Assembly: GCA_944392325.1 (NCBI GenBank)
Contig: CALXWI010000006.1
Span: 1-50,987, forward strand
Direction: 5' to 3'
Source of the DNA: an uncultured Alphaproteobacteria bacterium
GTDB lineage: Bacteria > Pseudomonadota > Alphaproteobacteria > RF32 > CAG-239
DNA length: 50,987 nucleotides
The translations under genes were made by a program, and so were the position numbers. The notes below the pieces were generated by a model, which was not told the DNA's origin, did not search any database, and was given only the letters and a program-made list of their open reading frames with translations. Positions 15,922-25,111 of the stretch are shown here, one piece after another. Position 1 is the first letter of the stretch. The number at the start of each line of letters is the position of its first letter.

Positions 15922-17474
15922 TGCGTTCGTACCACACTACAGAAAACGCCGTTGCGGCCAAGTTGATTACAAATCAAGTCACCATCTTCAAGCTGTTTGA
16001 CCGGACCAATACGCAAATGGAACAGCTCTTTGCCATGCCCGTCAGCCGGAGTATCTACCGAGTAGTAAGGCTCATAAGCGCCTAACAGGTTAGGATACTT
16101 TTTGCTCAAATCTGCCCAGAGAGCTTCAAGCTTGCTGACTTCAGCATCAACACCAAGCTCAATTGAGATATCGCTGTTTTGAGCTCCGACAATACCCTTG
16201 CCATAGCCCATAGTATTAGCAATGGCACTACTGTTGCTGGGGTAATTTTGCGTATTGGGGATATGCTGCATTTGCGAGTAATCAAAGCCATCGCTGCCAT
16301 TACCAAACTCGCTGCCGGCACCGTTAAAGCCTAAATTACCGGGCATTCCGCCGGAGGCTTCAGGATATTTGGGCCCCAAGCCTTGCAGGATATTGCCGTC
16401 GCCGATATCATTATTATTGCGACCGGGGACGGGGGCTTGTACATACCATTCATTAGAGAACAAGTCATCGGCATAAGTAACATTTTCCATACCGGCATCG
16501 TCAGAACGGCGTAATTTTAAGCAAACTAAACGCTTGCCATTACGCAAGACCATATCACCAATACCCTCAACAATAATCAAGCGGTTGTTGGGGCCTTTGG
16601 TACGGAAGCCGACCGGAACTTCTGAGCGCTCAACAATCATAGTAACAATCGGGCGTTGGGTCATATTCAACGCTTTTTCGCCTAAATCAATATAGGTGAA
16701 AATATCATCTCTCCAGACACGCTCCGGTGCGATAATTGCATCATCAGGGTTGGGAACATAAATCTCAATATCAAAACGGAACTTACTGGGGTCAACCGGA
16801 ATCTCCTCAATCCAGTTATTGCGTTGGTTGCGCTTGGTATAGCTAGAGGCTACCGAATAGCCATTAGCTCCTTTGCCTTTACCAATGCCGCCGCCAAAAG
16901 CACGATTGCCGCCGCCAGATGAATTAGCATCACCAACGACATCAATATCAATAATAGAGTTGGTAAGCCGCTCAGTGTTTACACCTTCGCTCTTAGCATA
17001 AAAAACATAACGATTGCCGGAGCGACCAAACAGGATGATGTTGGTATCAACCCCGACTGCGGCTCCTTTGCGCGGATACAAGAGAATCGTATTAGGGCCG
17101 CTAATTTGACCATCAAAGGTGGCGTTATCGCCGATGTACATATCTTCAATCAGCTCCCATTCCGGAAAGTTAATCAAAGTCATCATACCTTCACGCAAGC
17201 GAACCGGCAAGACCAGATCAGGGCTCCAATAATACTTGGAATAAGCGGGACGGCTTTGTCCTTCCCCCAAATTTTGCAGAGGGTCAAGCCATGCGGCTTG
17301 GGTCATACCCAAAGAATTAAAGCCGGCATAGCCCATATTCATCGGCATATATTGCCCCATACTTTGGTCAGCGTTTTGGTCAAGGCTGTTCATGGTTACT
17401 TGTGCAAAGGCACTAGCTCCAAACAGACTTACACCGGCGCAAAGCAGAAATATTTTTGATAATCTTAAAACCAT
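15918..17474 (-). CDS. VirB9-like T4SS core protein with a C-terminal SPOR domain
   Basis: The 518-aa product starts with a signal peptide (ends GASAFAQ). A VirB9/TrbG-like domain covers about 80-345: the REGMMTLINFPEWELIEDMYIG stretch (residues about 97-118), DTNIILFGRSGNRYVFY, a beta-rich second half with NRLIIVEGIGDMVLRNG. A Gly/Asn-rich linker follows, then residues about 440-518 form a SPOR domain (LEALWADLSKKYPNLLG, FHLRIGPVKQLEDGD, CNQLGRNGVFCSVV). VirB9 forms the periplasmic and outer-membrane ring with VirB7 and VirB10; SPOR domains bind denuded peptidoglycan glycans. Normal VirB9 is about 270-300 aa and I know of no standard SPOR fusion. Shine-Dalgarno is weak at the ATG. It lies between a VirB8-like gene and the repeat protein. 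Confidence 0.85.
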   Translation of the reverse strand: MVLRLSKIFLLCAGVSLFGASAFAQVTMNSLDQNADQSMGQYMPMNMGYAGFNSLGMTQAAWLDPLQNLGEGQSRPAYSKYYWSPDLVLPVRLREGMMTLINFPEWELIEDMYIGDNATFDGQISGPNTILLYPRKGAAVGVDTNIILFGRSGNRYVFYAKSEGVNTERLTNSIIDIDVVGDANSSGGGNRAFGGGIGKGKGANGYSVASSYTKRNQRNNWIEEIPVDPSKFRFDIEIYVPNPDDAIIAPERVWRDDIFTYIDLGEKALNMTQRPIVTMIVERSEVPVGFRTKGPNNRLIIVEGIGDMVLRNGKRLVCLKLRRSDDAGMENVTYADDLFSNEWYVQAPVPGRNNNDIGDGNILQGLGPKYPEASGGMPGNLGFNGAGSEFGNGSDGFDYSQMQHIPNTQNYPSNSSAIANTMGYGKGIVGAQNSDISIELGVDAEVSKLEALWADLSKKYPNLLGAYEPYYSVDTPADGHGKELFHLRIGPVKQLEDGDLICNQLGRNGVFCSVVRTQ

Positions 17475-17503
17475 TCTCGTTACATCCCGAATTCTGAATA
17501 TTA

Positions 17504-18229
17504 CTATTTAACCTTATTATAGGTTAAAGAATACTGTATAACTGTAAATCCTATCGGATTTTTTAATCTTTCTCCGTATTTTACGGTTTTGGGCTGGTAA
17601 GCAATACGCATATTGGCAGTCCAATAGTTGACATCCGGAACAGCCGAATCCGGATACATATCTTGAGTTTCGTACTCAACCTGCCACAATCCGCGACCAA
17701 GTTCGTTGACGGTCAGAATCCGTACGGTACGCTGCAGATTGCGGGTACGGATTAAGTTTAAGGCGCGATTGGCTGTGTTTTGAATAAAATCTTCATACAC
17801 GGTTGGGGAAGACATTTCTTGCACGGCGCCACCGGGCATCCAACGAGACTCCATCTCAGGTATATCGCGATCGAAAGAGCTGCGCAACAAAACATATTCC
17901 CTAACAAAAACTTCAGTAATGGCTTTTTCGTCCTCAAGCCCTTGAATAAGCTGGATATTGTAGACTTGTTCCTCTTTGTTTTGGAAGGTGAGCAAAAACG
18001 GCTCGATGCGGTGCAGCGGAATTACCTGCGAAATGGCCAGAATTAAAATTATGTTGCAGCACAAGCTAATTGCCGTGATAACCGCAAAGGCGCGCGCCGT
18101 CCACAGGTATCTTTTTTCACCAACATTGCTGACGAAGATATCTTCATTTTGGCGCAGATGTTGAGTATTATCTTTTGCGGAGCCCAAAAGCTTTTGTTTG
18201 GTATTGCTTTCTTCCAGTTGATCAACCAT
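17504..18229 (-). CDS. VirB8-like inner-membrane T4SS protein (copy A)
   Basis: The 241-aa bitopic protein has a cytoplasmic N terminus of about 47 residues, one membrane helix (about 48-68) and a periplasmic VirB8 (NTF2-like) domain. The family hallmark near the C terminus is clear (LKNPIGFTVIQYSLTY). VirB8 is an assembly factor of the inner-membrane complex that contacts VirB10, VirB5 and VirB6. It follows the VirB7-like lipoprotein by 17 bases and precedes the VirB9-like gene by 29 bases, the common virB7-virB8-virB9 order. AAGGTG about eleven bases before the ATG is a weak ribosome site. A second, diverged VirB8-like gene lies at 18554. Confidence 0.9.
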   Translation of the reverse strand: MVDQLEESNTKQKLLGSAKDNTQHLRQNEDIFVSNVGEKRYLWTARAFAVITAISLCCNIILILAISQVIPLHRIEPFLLTFQNKEEQVYNIQLIQGLEDEKAITEVFVREYVLLRSSFDRDIPEMESRWMPGGAVQEMSSPTVYEDFIQNTANRALNLIRTRNLQRTVRILTVNELGRGLWQVEYETQDMYPDSAVPDVNYWTANMRIAYQPKTVKYGERLKNPIGFTVIQYSLTYNKVK

Positions 18230-18246
18230 ACAGCCAGCACCTTAGA

Positions 18247-18435
18247 TTATATTGTTTCAACAAACCAGTCAGGCAAATCTTTAGGCAAATCAAGCTGCAA
18301 GCATGCACAGGGCGATAATTTAAGCTCGTCTACACCTTTACCGATACCAATAGGTTCAGCCTCGTAATAAGAGCCGAAGATGCCGCAGGCAGTCAAAAAC
18401 AGCAACACAAAAAGGATTAAAAAATTTTTAGACAT
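18247..18435 (-). CDS. Small VirB7-like lipoprotein
   Basis: The 62-aa product has a clean lipoprotein signal: basic start, hydrophobic core and lipobox LTAC with the lipidated Cys at residue 17. The mature part is only about 45 residues, including a CxC (CAC). The position, directly before a VirB8-like and a VirB9-like gene, is the standard place of VirB7, which is lipidated and stabilises VirB9 in the outer-membrane core. The extra Cys residues could bond to VirB9, as in Agrobacterium; that is inference. AAAGG lies eight bases before the ATG. A possible -10 (TATACT near 18475) lies in the preceding 118-base gap, so this part of the cluster may have its own promoter. Confidence 0.8.
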   Translation of the reverse strand: MSKNFLILFVLLFLTACGIFGSYYEAEPIGIGKGVDELKLSPCACLQLDLPKDLPDWFVETI

Positions 18436-18553
18436 TTCAGGCCTTTCATTATATTTGCGCTTTTATTTTTATAGTATACTGATTTATTGATATACTTTTT
18501 TATTTTAAAAGTCTAATGCATAGCCCAGAAAATCCCCAACTTATATGAATTGG

Positions 18554-19303
18554 TTAAAATGCAACCTCGGTTTGGGAGTAACGGACGACCGTAAAACCTA
18601 TCGGATTGATTAAACGGAGGCCGACAAATTGCCGCTCGCGGAAGAAAAATGCCGTAACAGATGCCGTCCAATAGCGAATCTTAAGGGAAATACCACGGGT
18701 TTTGTTATCTCGCTGGTATTCTGACAAATCAAAAGTACGGAAGTCAACTTTCCAGACTGAACTTTTCTCCCCACCGACACGGTCAACCGAAATAATCTCA
18801 ACCTCGCGAACAATCTTACTGTCTAACATTTTTTGCCAGACACTGCGGCGATACGCATCAAACTCTGAAAATACGTAATCAGAAGACAGAAAGTTGACCA
18901 TACCTCCGGGGTACCAGCGCAACATCATCTCACCTTCATCGCGCAAAATTGTATTACGCAAAATGACATATTGTTTGATAAAGGCCTCCATAAGTTGTGT
19001 TTCTGAGGCCATATCTTCAGAAATCGGCTCATAGCGAACGATGTTTTCAGAGGCATCTTGTTTGATAATCAAAAACGGCTCAACGCTGACTTGCGGCGCC
19101 AGATTAAACAACGCTAAAGATGAGCTCATAAACACTAATAATGACAATGTGGCAAAAAAGATAAACAAGCGCGAAAGCCATTTGTAATAGTTTTGCTTGG
19201 CGCTGATGACCTCTTTTTCAGCCTCCCCCAAAAACTCGTGCGTATGACCATTACCATCCGTTAAGGACAGCGTTTTACTGGCATCTAGATTTTTGGGTTC
19301 CAT
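18554..19303 (-). CDS. VirB8-like inner-membrane T4SS protein (copy B)
   Basis: The 249-aa product has a cytoplasmic tail, one membrane helix (about 43-67, rich in Phe/Leu), and a periplasmic VirB8-type domain ending with the hallmark LINPIGFTVVRYSQTE. It shares architecture with copy A and several landmarks (EPFLI, a RWYPGG / RWMPGG motif, YWTA, NPIGFTV) but is otherwise strongly diverged, so the two are old paralogues and may form a hetero-oligomer. It lies 20 bases downstream of the large coiled-coil gene at 19324 and is separated from the VirB7-like gene by 118 bases. Shine-Dalgarno GAGGA is about eleven bases from the ATG, rather far. Confidence 0.88.
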   Translation of the reverse strand: MEPKNLDASKTLSLTDGNGHTHEFLGEAEKEVISAKQNYYKWLSRLFIFFATLSLLVFMSSSLALFNLAPQVSVEPFLIIKQDASENIVRYEPISEDMASETQLMEAFIKQYVILRNTILRDEGEMMLRWYPGGMVNFLSSDYVFSEFDAYRRSVWQKMLDSKIVREVEIISVDRVGGEKSSVWKVDFRTFDLSEYQRDNKTRGISLKIRYWTASVTAFFFRERQFVGLRLINPIGFTVVRYSQTEVAF

Positions 19304-19323
19304 CGGTCATATTCCTCTATGGG

Positions 19324-22300
19324 TTAATAAGCAGCGCAATAAGGTGCGGGAAAGCTGTTTAATTGATTTTCAAATGCTTTGTCGGCTTCTTCTTGGTACT
19401 TTTGGGCAGTGGCTTGGTTGGCAGCCTCTGACTTGAGGCGCTCATCAAAAGAGGCATCAGGCGTGATGTCTTCTGACAAGTTTAAGAGCTCGTCTTTGTC
19501 CTTGCTCAATGCGTTAAGCACATTAAGAATCCTATCGCGGCGGTCTTTGACTACATTATTAGCCGGATTTGAGATTTCGTCAATCTTAGTTTGTGCTAAA
19601 GACAAATTATTATTTTTTAGCTCATCCAAAGTTTGGCGTGCTTGGGCGTAGTCTTCAGGGTTGCTGAGGTCAAAATCGGCTGACGGAGTAAAACCGGCCT
19701 CGGCAAAATCTGCAAACAGTTCGGCTTTGGTTTCTTCCTTCTTGGTACTAAGTTCTTCCAAGATTTGGCGGTAGTCTTGCTCGGTCTCAACGAAGCGCAA
19801 GAAGTTGCCGATTTGGTTCTCAGAAAAAGCAGCTTTTTTATAGATATTATCGGGAATGTTTTCTTTATATTCTTCGGTCGTTGTTTCTTGCTGAATTTCA
19901 CCAAGGCGATTATAAGCCTTTTGCGGCATATCTCGGACATAGAGTTTGTTGTCTTCATAGCGGAAAAAGATGCCGAGTTCGCTCGGATTAGCGGCGGCGA
20001 TTTGATTTTCTTGCTCGGCTTTAACGGTATTGTCTTTTTCAGCCTCGTGGTTGGTGACACGGTTGCTAATAAAATCACCAAGTGAAAAACCGTCACTTTG
20101 ACCGCGTGCCGAACTCAGAAATAGGCATTGAGCATAATTGGAGGTTTTATCGGGAACAACGTAGTAAGTAGTCTTGTCGGCAACGGCATCGATAAGGTAG
20201 TTTCCATCGCGGCAAGGCAAAACTCCGCCACGCATAAAGGTCTGCTCTTCTCCGCCTAAGTTTAGAGCCTGTTCAAGATTGATATCTTGTTCAACATAGG
20301 CCGGATTACGTAGCATATATTTCCAGACCTCGGGAACGGGTTGACCGTACTTTAAAATATCAGCCTTGGCAACGCTGCCATCAGAAAGCTTGGGGATATT
20401 GTCATAGTCAATATAATCAAGGTGGACGATTTCACGTGCGGGAGCGGTGGTGGTGGCAGGAGCACCTTTGGGCGCCCTGAAATCGCGGACTTTGGCGGAG
20501 CCACCGACAAAATAGTCATCATCAGCCTGCATACAACTATCATTAAGGCAGATGATGCTGACCATTGCTGACTGAAAAGCAGTGGTAACAAGCTCTACCG
20601 CTGAGGACGAGCCGGAAATGGCTTGCACGGAAGGCTTGGACTGTGCCAAACGCTCAAAGGACAAGCGCATGAGCTCTCGCATCAGCTGGGCATGTCGTTC
20701 ATCTACGGGAGCTTCTCCTGAGGGGAAGTAAATGACATCGCCCATGGCATAAATGTCTTGGCGGGCTTGGTCTACGGCCTCTTGCGCATAGGTCTTGACA
20801 TCAGCAAAAATAGTCTCAGAAGTACTAATCAGATAAGTGAAATATTGCTGAGCTTGCAGCATTTGAGCTGAATTAAATCCCGGTATTGTAATATTGGCGC
20901 TGATTTCATCAATAACCAATTTTTGCAACTCGGGGTCTTTGATATTGCCGATGAAAGAACTATATTGTTGCTCAATATTTTGCTCTTTGCGAATATATGC
21001 CTTACGCAAGTTGGCAATGGTTTCATCAACTTGAGCAATTTTAGCTTCCAAGTCTTTGACTTGTTTATCGATATCGGCAACCTGAGTTTCAAGAGTGGCG
21101 GCATCTGCACCTTCGGGGGCTTGTAAGTCGCTATTCATATTAAGATTTTCAGTACGATTGAGCAGGCGGGTTTGTTCATCTTGCTTAGTTTGAACAGCGT
21201 CAAGCTCGGCTACATAGCCTTGGCGAATGGCTTCCTGAGCTTGCAGGGCTTTTTCCAGATTTTGTTGCAAGGTTTCAACCGCTTGCTTCTTTTCTTCAGC
21301 GGCTGAAGTGATATCTAAATTGCCGTCAGCGGGGATTTCAGCAATATTTTGGGTGGCCGAAAGCATACTCTGCAAGCGTTGCGCAGCATATTGCTTTAAC
21401 GCGGGTTCGACATTGGACAAGGCATTTAGCTCTTGAGCCAGCAAAACGGTTTTACCGCGGAAATCAAAGCGGCTCAAGTAATACTTGATATTGGCGTACT
21501 TGCCGTCAATATATTGCCCGTAAAAAGACTTTTGGTCATTCCAGACCGGAAAAGCTTGTATCGGAGTACCCCATTGCGGAGAATCAGAACGCTGGTCATC
21601 AGCGAGCTCTTTGGCGGCCTCGGCTCCGATATTCCACGGAATAAGCTCAGTAACGCGGGTATCAGAATCGGCTTCGTCATATTTGCTTTGGGTCTTATAA
21701 CCGTCAAAAGTTTCAACTTGTTCTTCAATATAGGGTTGTTGCTCGGCAAAGCTGTTAAAGTCGGTGCTGTCCATGGAGGAATCCAATTGCATTTCAGCTA
21801 AATCAGCTTCATCAACCGGATTGGCGGTGGCGGCTTTGGCGGTTTCAAAGCTGGTAATTGCCCAGCCGGATAAGCCTTGACGCAAATCATAATCAGTTAT
21901 TTGCTCCCCGATATAGGCGCCGTACCATGTTTGCTCGGGGTCTTGATAGTATTTGCTTAAATAGCGTAAGACGCAAGCATCGGACTCTTTGACTTTTTCA
22001 ACGCTTTTGTCATGCAATCTTTGGTATTGCTTATATTTATCAAACAAGGCCTTTTTGGACGGGAGGGACTGGATTAAATTATGAATACTTAAGGTTTTGA
22101 CTGCGGTATTGTAAATCGGGTTTAGTTTTTCAATATCTTTTAGTTCGGCGCGGCTGTCAGCAAACGGGGAATCGATATCAGGCACAGGGGCTTCAACAAA
22201 AGTAACTATGCCGTTGGCATCGGGATTATAAGAGGTTGACTGCTGCGCAAAGGCCAAGGTCTCACTATGGCTATATTGAGCGGAAGAAGCGAGCTCAATT

Positions 22301-23082
22301 GTTGGTTGGGAGGGCAAAAAGCTAGTTTTTTCTGCCGCCGGAGGAGTAGAATCGCCAGATGAGGACGGGGACTGTGATTGGGCGTCAGAATATGAAACAG
22401 GCTCAATTGAAAACTTCATGGCTTTGATGGCTACATATTGAGCTTTAAGCGCGGTCAGCTCTTCTAAAATCTGGACCAAATCATCAAAGGTTTTATAAGC
22501 GTTATAATTATTTTTCCAAGAAGCGTTTTCATTATCGCCGACTTCGGCTCCGTTTTCGCCGGTTAATAAATCTTCCGACATGGTCTCAAGTTTGGGCTTG
22601 AGGTTATTGTTGTATTCTTGCTCTAAGCGCTTAACCGCAGTATTAATCTCTATAATGGTATCAAGATACATTTGCGTACCTTGAGCCTGATACTCGCGCT
22701 GCTCCAAAAAGTCATTTGAAGGTTGGACCATAAACAGCTCGTACATAGCTAAACGCGTGCTATTAGGGTCCGCCGGATTGCCTAGCGATGAGGTCTGAAT
22801 GGTGCGGGTACCTTCAAGCGGAGCTTTTTCTTTGAGCATTACGCCTTCATAGTCATTTTTATATTCTTTATATTTAGATTTGATGTCTTGGATATTACCC
22901 TGGACTTCCATAATCAGACCAGTATTGATATTAGACATTGTGGTTCCGACAATCTCTGTTCCGAATAAAGCATCTGTGGCACCATCAAGAGTTGGCACTC
23001 CTGGACCCAAGAACAATGCCGAGGCCGATTGGACTTGAAAAAAAGTAAGCAGGAAGAAGATTTTAGATAACCATTTTATCAT
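19324..23082 (-). CDS. Very large secreted coiled-coil protein of the T4SS cluster
   Basis: The 1252-aa product has a signal peptide ending SASA and a start (LFLGPGVPTLDGATDALFG) resembling the mature start of the two neighbouring VirB5/TrbJ-like proteins. Long helical segments lie near residues 120-230 and 590-730 (many Gln/Glu/Lys, e.g. VKDLEAKIAQVDETIANLRK). A central region around 830-1000 contains a Cys pair in CLNDSC and another Cys stretch, and a final coiled coil precedes the C-terminal AFENQLNSFPAPYCAAY. There is no membrane helix after the signal, so it should be periplasmic or exported. GGAGG is seven bases before the ATG. Function is unknown; location suggests a periplasmic or surface component of the secretion system. 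It is the largest of four adjacent exported coiled-coil genes. Confidence 0.75.
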   Translation of the reverse strand: MIKWLSKIFFLLTFFQVQSASALFLGPGVPTLDGATDALFGTEIVGTTMSNINTGLIMEVQGNIQDIKSKYKEYKNDYEGVMLKEKAPLEGTRTIQTSSLGNPADPNSTRLAMYELFMVQPSNDFLEQREYQAQGTQMYLDTIIEINTAVKRLEQEYNNNLKPKLETMSEDLLTGENGAEVGDNENASWKNNYNAYKTFDDLVQILEELTALKAQYVAIKAMKFSIEPVSYSDAQSQSPSSSGDSTPPAAEKTSFLPSQPTIELASSAQYSHSETLAFAQQSTSYNPDANGIVTFVEAPVPDIDSPFADSRAELKDIEKLNPIYNTAVKTLSIHNLIQSLPSKKALFDKYKQYQRLHDKSVEKVKESDACVLRYLSKYYQDPEQTWYGAYIGEQITDYDLRQGLSGWAITSFETAKAATANPVDEADLAEMQLDSSMDSTDFNSFAEQQPYIEEQVETFDGYKTQSKYDEADSDTRVTELIPWNIGAEAAKELADDQRSDSPQWGTPIQAFPVWNDQKSFYGQYIDGKYANIKYYLSRFDFRGKTVLLAQELNALSNVEPALKQYAAQRLQSMLSATQNIAEIPADGNLDITSAAEEKKQAVETLQQNLEKALQAQEAIRQGYVAELDAVQTKQDEQTRLLNRTENLNMNSDLQAPEGADAATLETQVADIDKQVKDLEAKIAQVDETIANLRKAYIRKEQNIEQQYSSFIGNIKDPELQKLVIDEISANITIPGFNSAQMLQAQQYFTYLISTSETIFADVKTYAQEAVDQARQDIYAMGDVIYFPSGEAPVDERHAQLMRELMRLSFERLAQSKPSVQAISGSSSAVELVTTAFQSAMVSIICLNDSCMQADDDYFVGGSAKVRDFRAPKGAPATTTAPAREIVHLDYIDYDNIPKLSDGSVAKADILKYGQPVPEVWKYMLRNPAYVEQDINLEQALNLGGEEQTFMRGGVLPCRDGNYLIDAVADKTTYYVVPDKTSNYAQCLFLSSARGQSDGFSLGDFISNRVTNHEAEKDNTVKAEQENQIAAANPSELGIFFRYEDNKLYVRDMPQKAYNRLGEIQQETTTEEYKENIPDNIYKKAAFSENQIGNFLRFVETEQDYRQILEELSTKKEETKAELFADFAEAGFTPSADFDLSNPEDYAQARQTLDELKNNNLSLAQTKIDEISNPANNVVKDRRDRILNVLNALSKDKDELLNLSEDITPDASFDERLKSEAANQATAQKYQEEADKAFENQLNSFPAPYCAAY

Positions 23083-23084
23083 TT

Positions 23085-24281
23085 TTATTCCTCCTTAGAT
23101 GAGGAAGATTTATCTTCCATTTTATATTTATCAAGCGTGAAAGTGGCGATATCATCATCATTTTGAATGGTATAATATTCACTGGAGGCCAATTCGCTTG
23201 AGGTTTTGAGTTTTAAGTCGGCAATCATCATCTCAATTAATTTTCCTAAAGCTTGAGCGTTTTGAGATTTGACTTGAGCATCAATATTAATGGCGGCAAC
23301 CGAACCGTCTACGGCTCCGGCACGATCAGCGATTTTTTGGGTCAAAATCTTGTCATCATTAAGCCCGGACTGAACGATGACGGCTTGGGCAAAAGTATCA
23401 AGCGTATCTTGCCCTGCAACATAGGTTCGATAAGCTTTTTGCTCAAGTATACTGGTACTGGTTTCGGCCTCATTTTCAGATAGAAAGTTTTTCTCGGTGG
23501 TTTCTTCCAGACTACCCTGACTGTCGAAAGAATCTATCTTTTGCTGCAGAGCAGCGGCGACTTTGTCTTTTTGAGCTTGGACGGCAGCTTGGGCCTTGGC
23601 TTCAAGATTACTGATGCTGCCGGCAAGCTTATTAATATCAACTTGACCTTCACTGCTCAAAGTTTGCTGAGTGAGGGCTGACTTAGCTTGGAGTTCAGCG
23701 ATTTTTTTATTGTTATCGTCGATCTGCTGCTGATACTTGTCTTTATTGGCGGCATCATTTTCAATCTGCTTAGCCAGATTGGCATTGTTTTGCTCTAAAA
23801 CTTTGATTTTGCCGTCAGCGGCGGTTTGCTCGGCGGCTAATTTTTCACTCAATTCTTGCTCAAGCTTTTCTTTTTGGCGATTGAGATCTAACAACTCTTG
23901 GGCATTTGAGGTTTTGGTTGAAATTTTTTCGGTAAGAGTGTTGAGTTTTTCATTATCAATATTGGATACTGTCTCATCGGCCAAATCAAGCCCTGCGGAA
24001 AGTGGATCTTCTTTAAAATCATCAATTCTTTCTTCAGCTTTTTGTTTGACCTCTTGGACTTGCTTGGCGGTCTCAACTGCTCCCTTACCATAAATAATAA
24101 CTGTTTGGAGGGCAACGGACTCATCCATCTTCTTTTTAGCGGCTTCAAGAAAGTTACTAACCGTACCTACGGCTTTGGAGGCTGAGGCTCCGGCATCAAT
24201 CTTGGGAATACCAAAGCTCCAAACGGACGATGAATAACCCAATACCGAGATAAAAAACATTATGTTTAATAACTTGCTCAT
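23085..24281 (-). CDS. Secreted VirB5/TrbJ-like coiled-coil protein
   Basis: The 398-aa product has a signal peptide ending SSSVWS and a mature start FGIPKIDAGASASKAVG, which resembles VirB5/TrbJ proteins (IP-x-D-A followed by helices). Residues about 100-270 are heptad-rich coiled coil with many Lys/Glu/Gln (LDLNRQKEKLEQELSEKLA). The C terminus is short and acidic-basic. VirB5-type proteins are minor pilus subunits exposed at the tip; this assignment is by start pattern and position only. The ATG at 24281 has AGGAGG seven bases upstream and overlaps the preceding gene's stop by four bases (ATGA). The stop lies two bases before the next start, so the genes are tightly coupled. Confidence 0.75.
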   Translation of the reverse strand: MSKLLNIMFFISVLGYSSSVWSFGIPKIDAGASASKAVGTVSNFLEAAKKKMDESVALQTVIIYGKGAVETAKQVQEVKQKAEERIDDFKEDPLSAGLDLADETVSNIDNEKLNTLTEKISTKTSNAQELLDLNRQKEKLEQELSEKLAAEQTAADGKIKVLEQNNANLAKQIENDAANKDKYQQQIDDNNKKIAELQAKSALTQQTLSSEGQVDINKLAGSISNLEAKAQAAVQAQKDKVAAALQQKIDSFDSQGSLEETTEKNFLSENEAETSTSILEQKAYRTYVAGQDTLDTFAQAVIVQSGLNDDKILTQKIADRAGAVDGSVAAINIDAQVKSQNAQALGKLIEMMIADLKLKTSSELASSEYYTIQNDDDIATFTLDKYKMEDKSSSSKEE

Positions 24282-25111
24282 TGTGCACCTCCTTCTGCGG
24301 AAGAAGAAGATATCGGCTGGACTGATGAAGTAATTGCTTGATATTTCAGGCTCTTATCTGTAGTCTCGTATTCTAGGATTGCACTTTCAAGCTCATAAAT
24401 ACGTTTGAGGCGGGTGGCGGTGCGCATAGACACATCTTTGGTGGCATTAATCAAAGAGCGCGCTGTGGTGGTATCTATCTCAACCGGTTCGGCAGCTTTT
24501 TCCTCGGCGATATCAACGCGGACGGCTAAGGCTTTGGCATACAGATTGGCTACATTATCACGCTGAATGGTCATATTCTGGGATTGTTGCTCTTTGAAAA
24601 TTTGCACATCATCACCATCGCCGTATTGGGCGGTATAATTGGTTTTGATGTCTTGTCTGGTTTGTTTGAGGTCCGTAACATCGCTCATAATTGAGGGAAC
24701 AGTATTTTGTAACTTGTCAACTGAGCCAGCAATCAAACCATTAGCCTGTGAGGCTAGAGTATTGGTGGCGTCAATATTAGTTTGAATATTGCCAAGTTCT
24801 TCACTAAGACCTGGAATATCAGTAGAATCGGCAAAATCAGTAGCCGCGGTGAAGGCTCCTTCTATGTCTCCGGCAGCAACTGCTTTGCCTACGGCCATAG
24901 CACTGTTAACTGATTTTTTGATGCCATTATAGCCTTTTTGGCCGGCTCGATAAACCCTTTGCCCATCTTCAAGTATATTCATAGCTTTTTTTTCTGCAAC
25001 ATCAACTTTTTTGAGGGCTTTTTGAATCCGCTCTTTGTCGGCTTGAGCCGGCGATGCCAAAAATATGCCCAAGAACAAAATATGCAGAAATATTTTAAGC
25101 CCCTTACTCAT
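24278..25111 (-). CDS. Secreted helical protein of the T4SS cluster (VirB5/TrbJ-like)
   Basis: The 277-aa product carries a signal peptide (ends ASPAQA) and is almost entirely predicted helix. Small-residue-rich segments (KGYNGIKKSVNSAMAVGKAVAAG), a run with DVTDLKQTRQDIKTNYT, and an ending of Ser/Glu-rich residues are visible. It has no Cys in the mature part and no further membrane helix. It overlaps the upstream gene by eight bases and the downstream one by four, so it is translated as part of a coupled set. It could be a TrbJ-like pore-lining or pilus-tip factor; sequence alone does not settle it. Confidence 0.7.
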   Translation of the reverse strand: MSKGLKIFLHILFLGIFLASPAQADKERIQKALKKVDVAEKKAMNILEDGQRVYRAGQKGYNGIKKSVNSAMAVGKAVAAGDIEGAFTAATDFADSTDIPGLSEELGNIQTNIDATNTLASQANGLIAGSVDKLQNTVPSIMSDVTDLKQTRQDIKTNYTAQYGDGDDVQIFKEQQSQNMTIQRDNVANLYAKALAVRVDIAEEKAAEPVEIDTTTARSLINATKDVSMRTATRLKRIYELESAILEYETTDKSLKYQAITSSVQPISSSSAEGGAQ

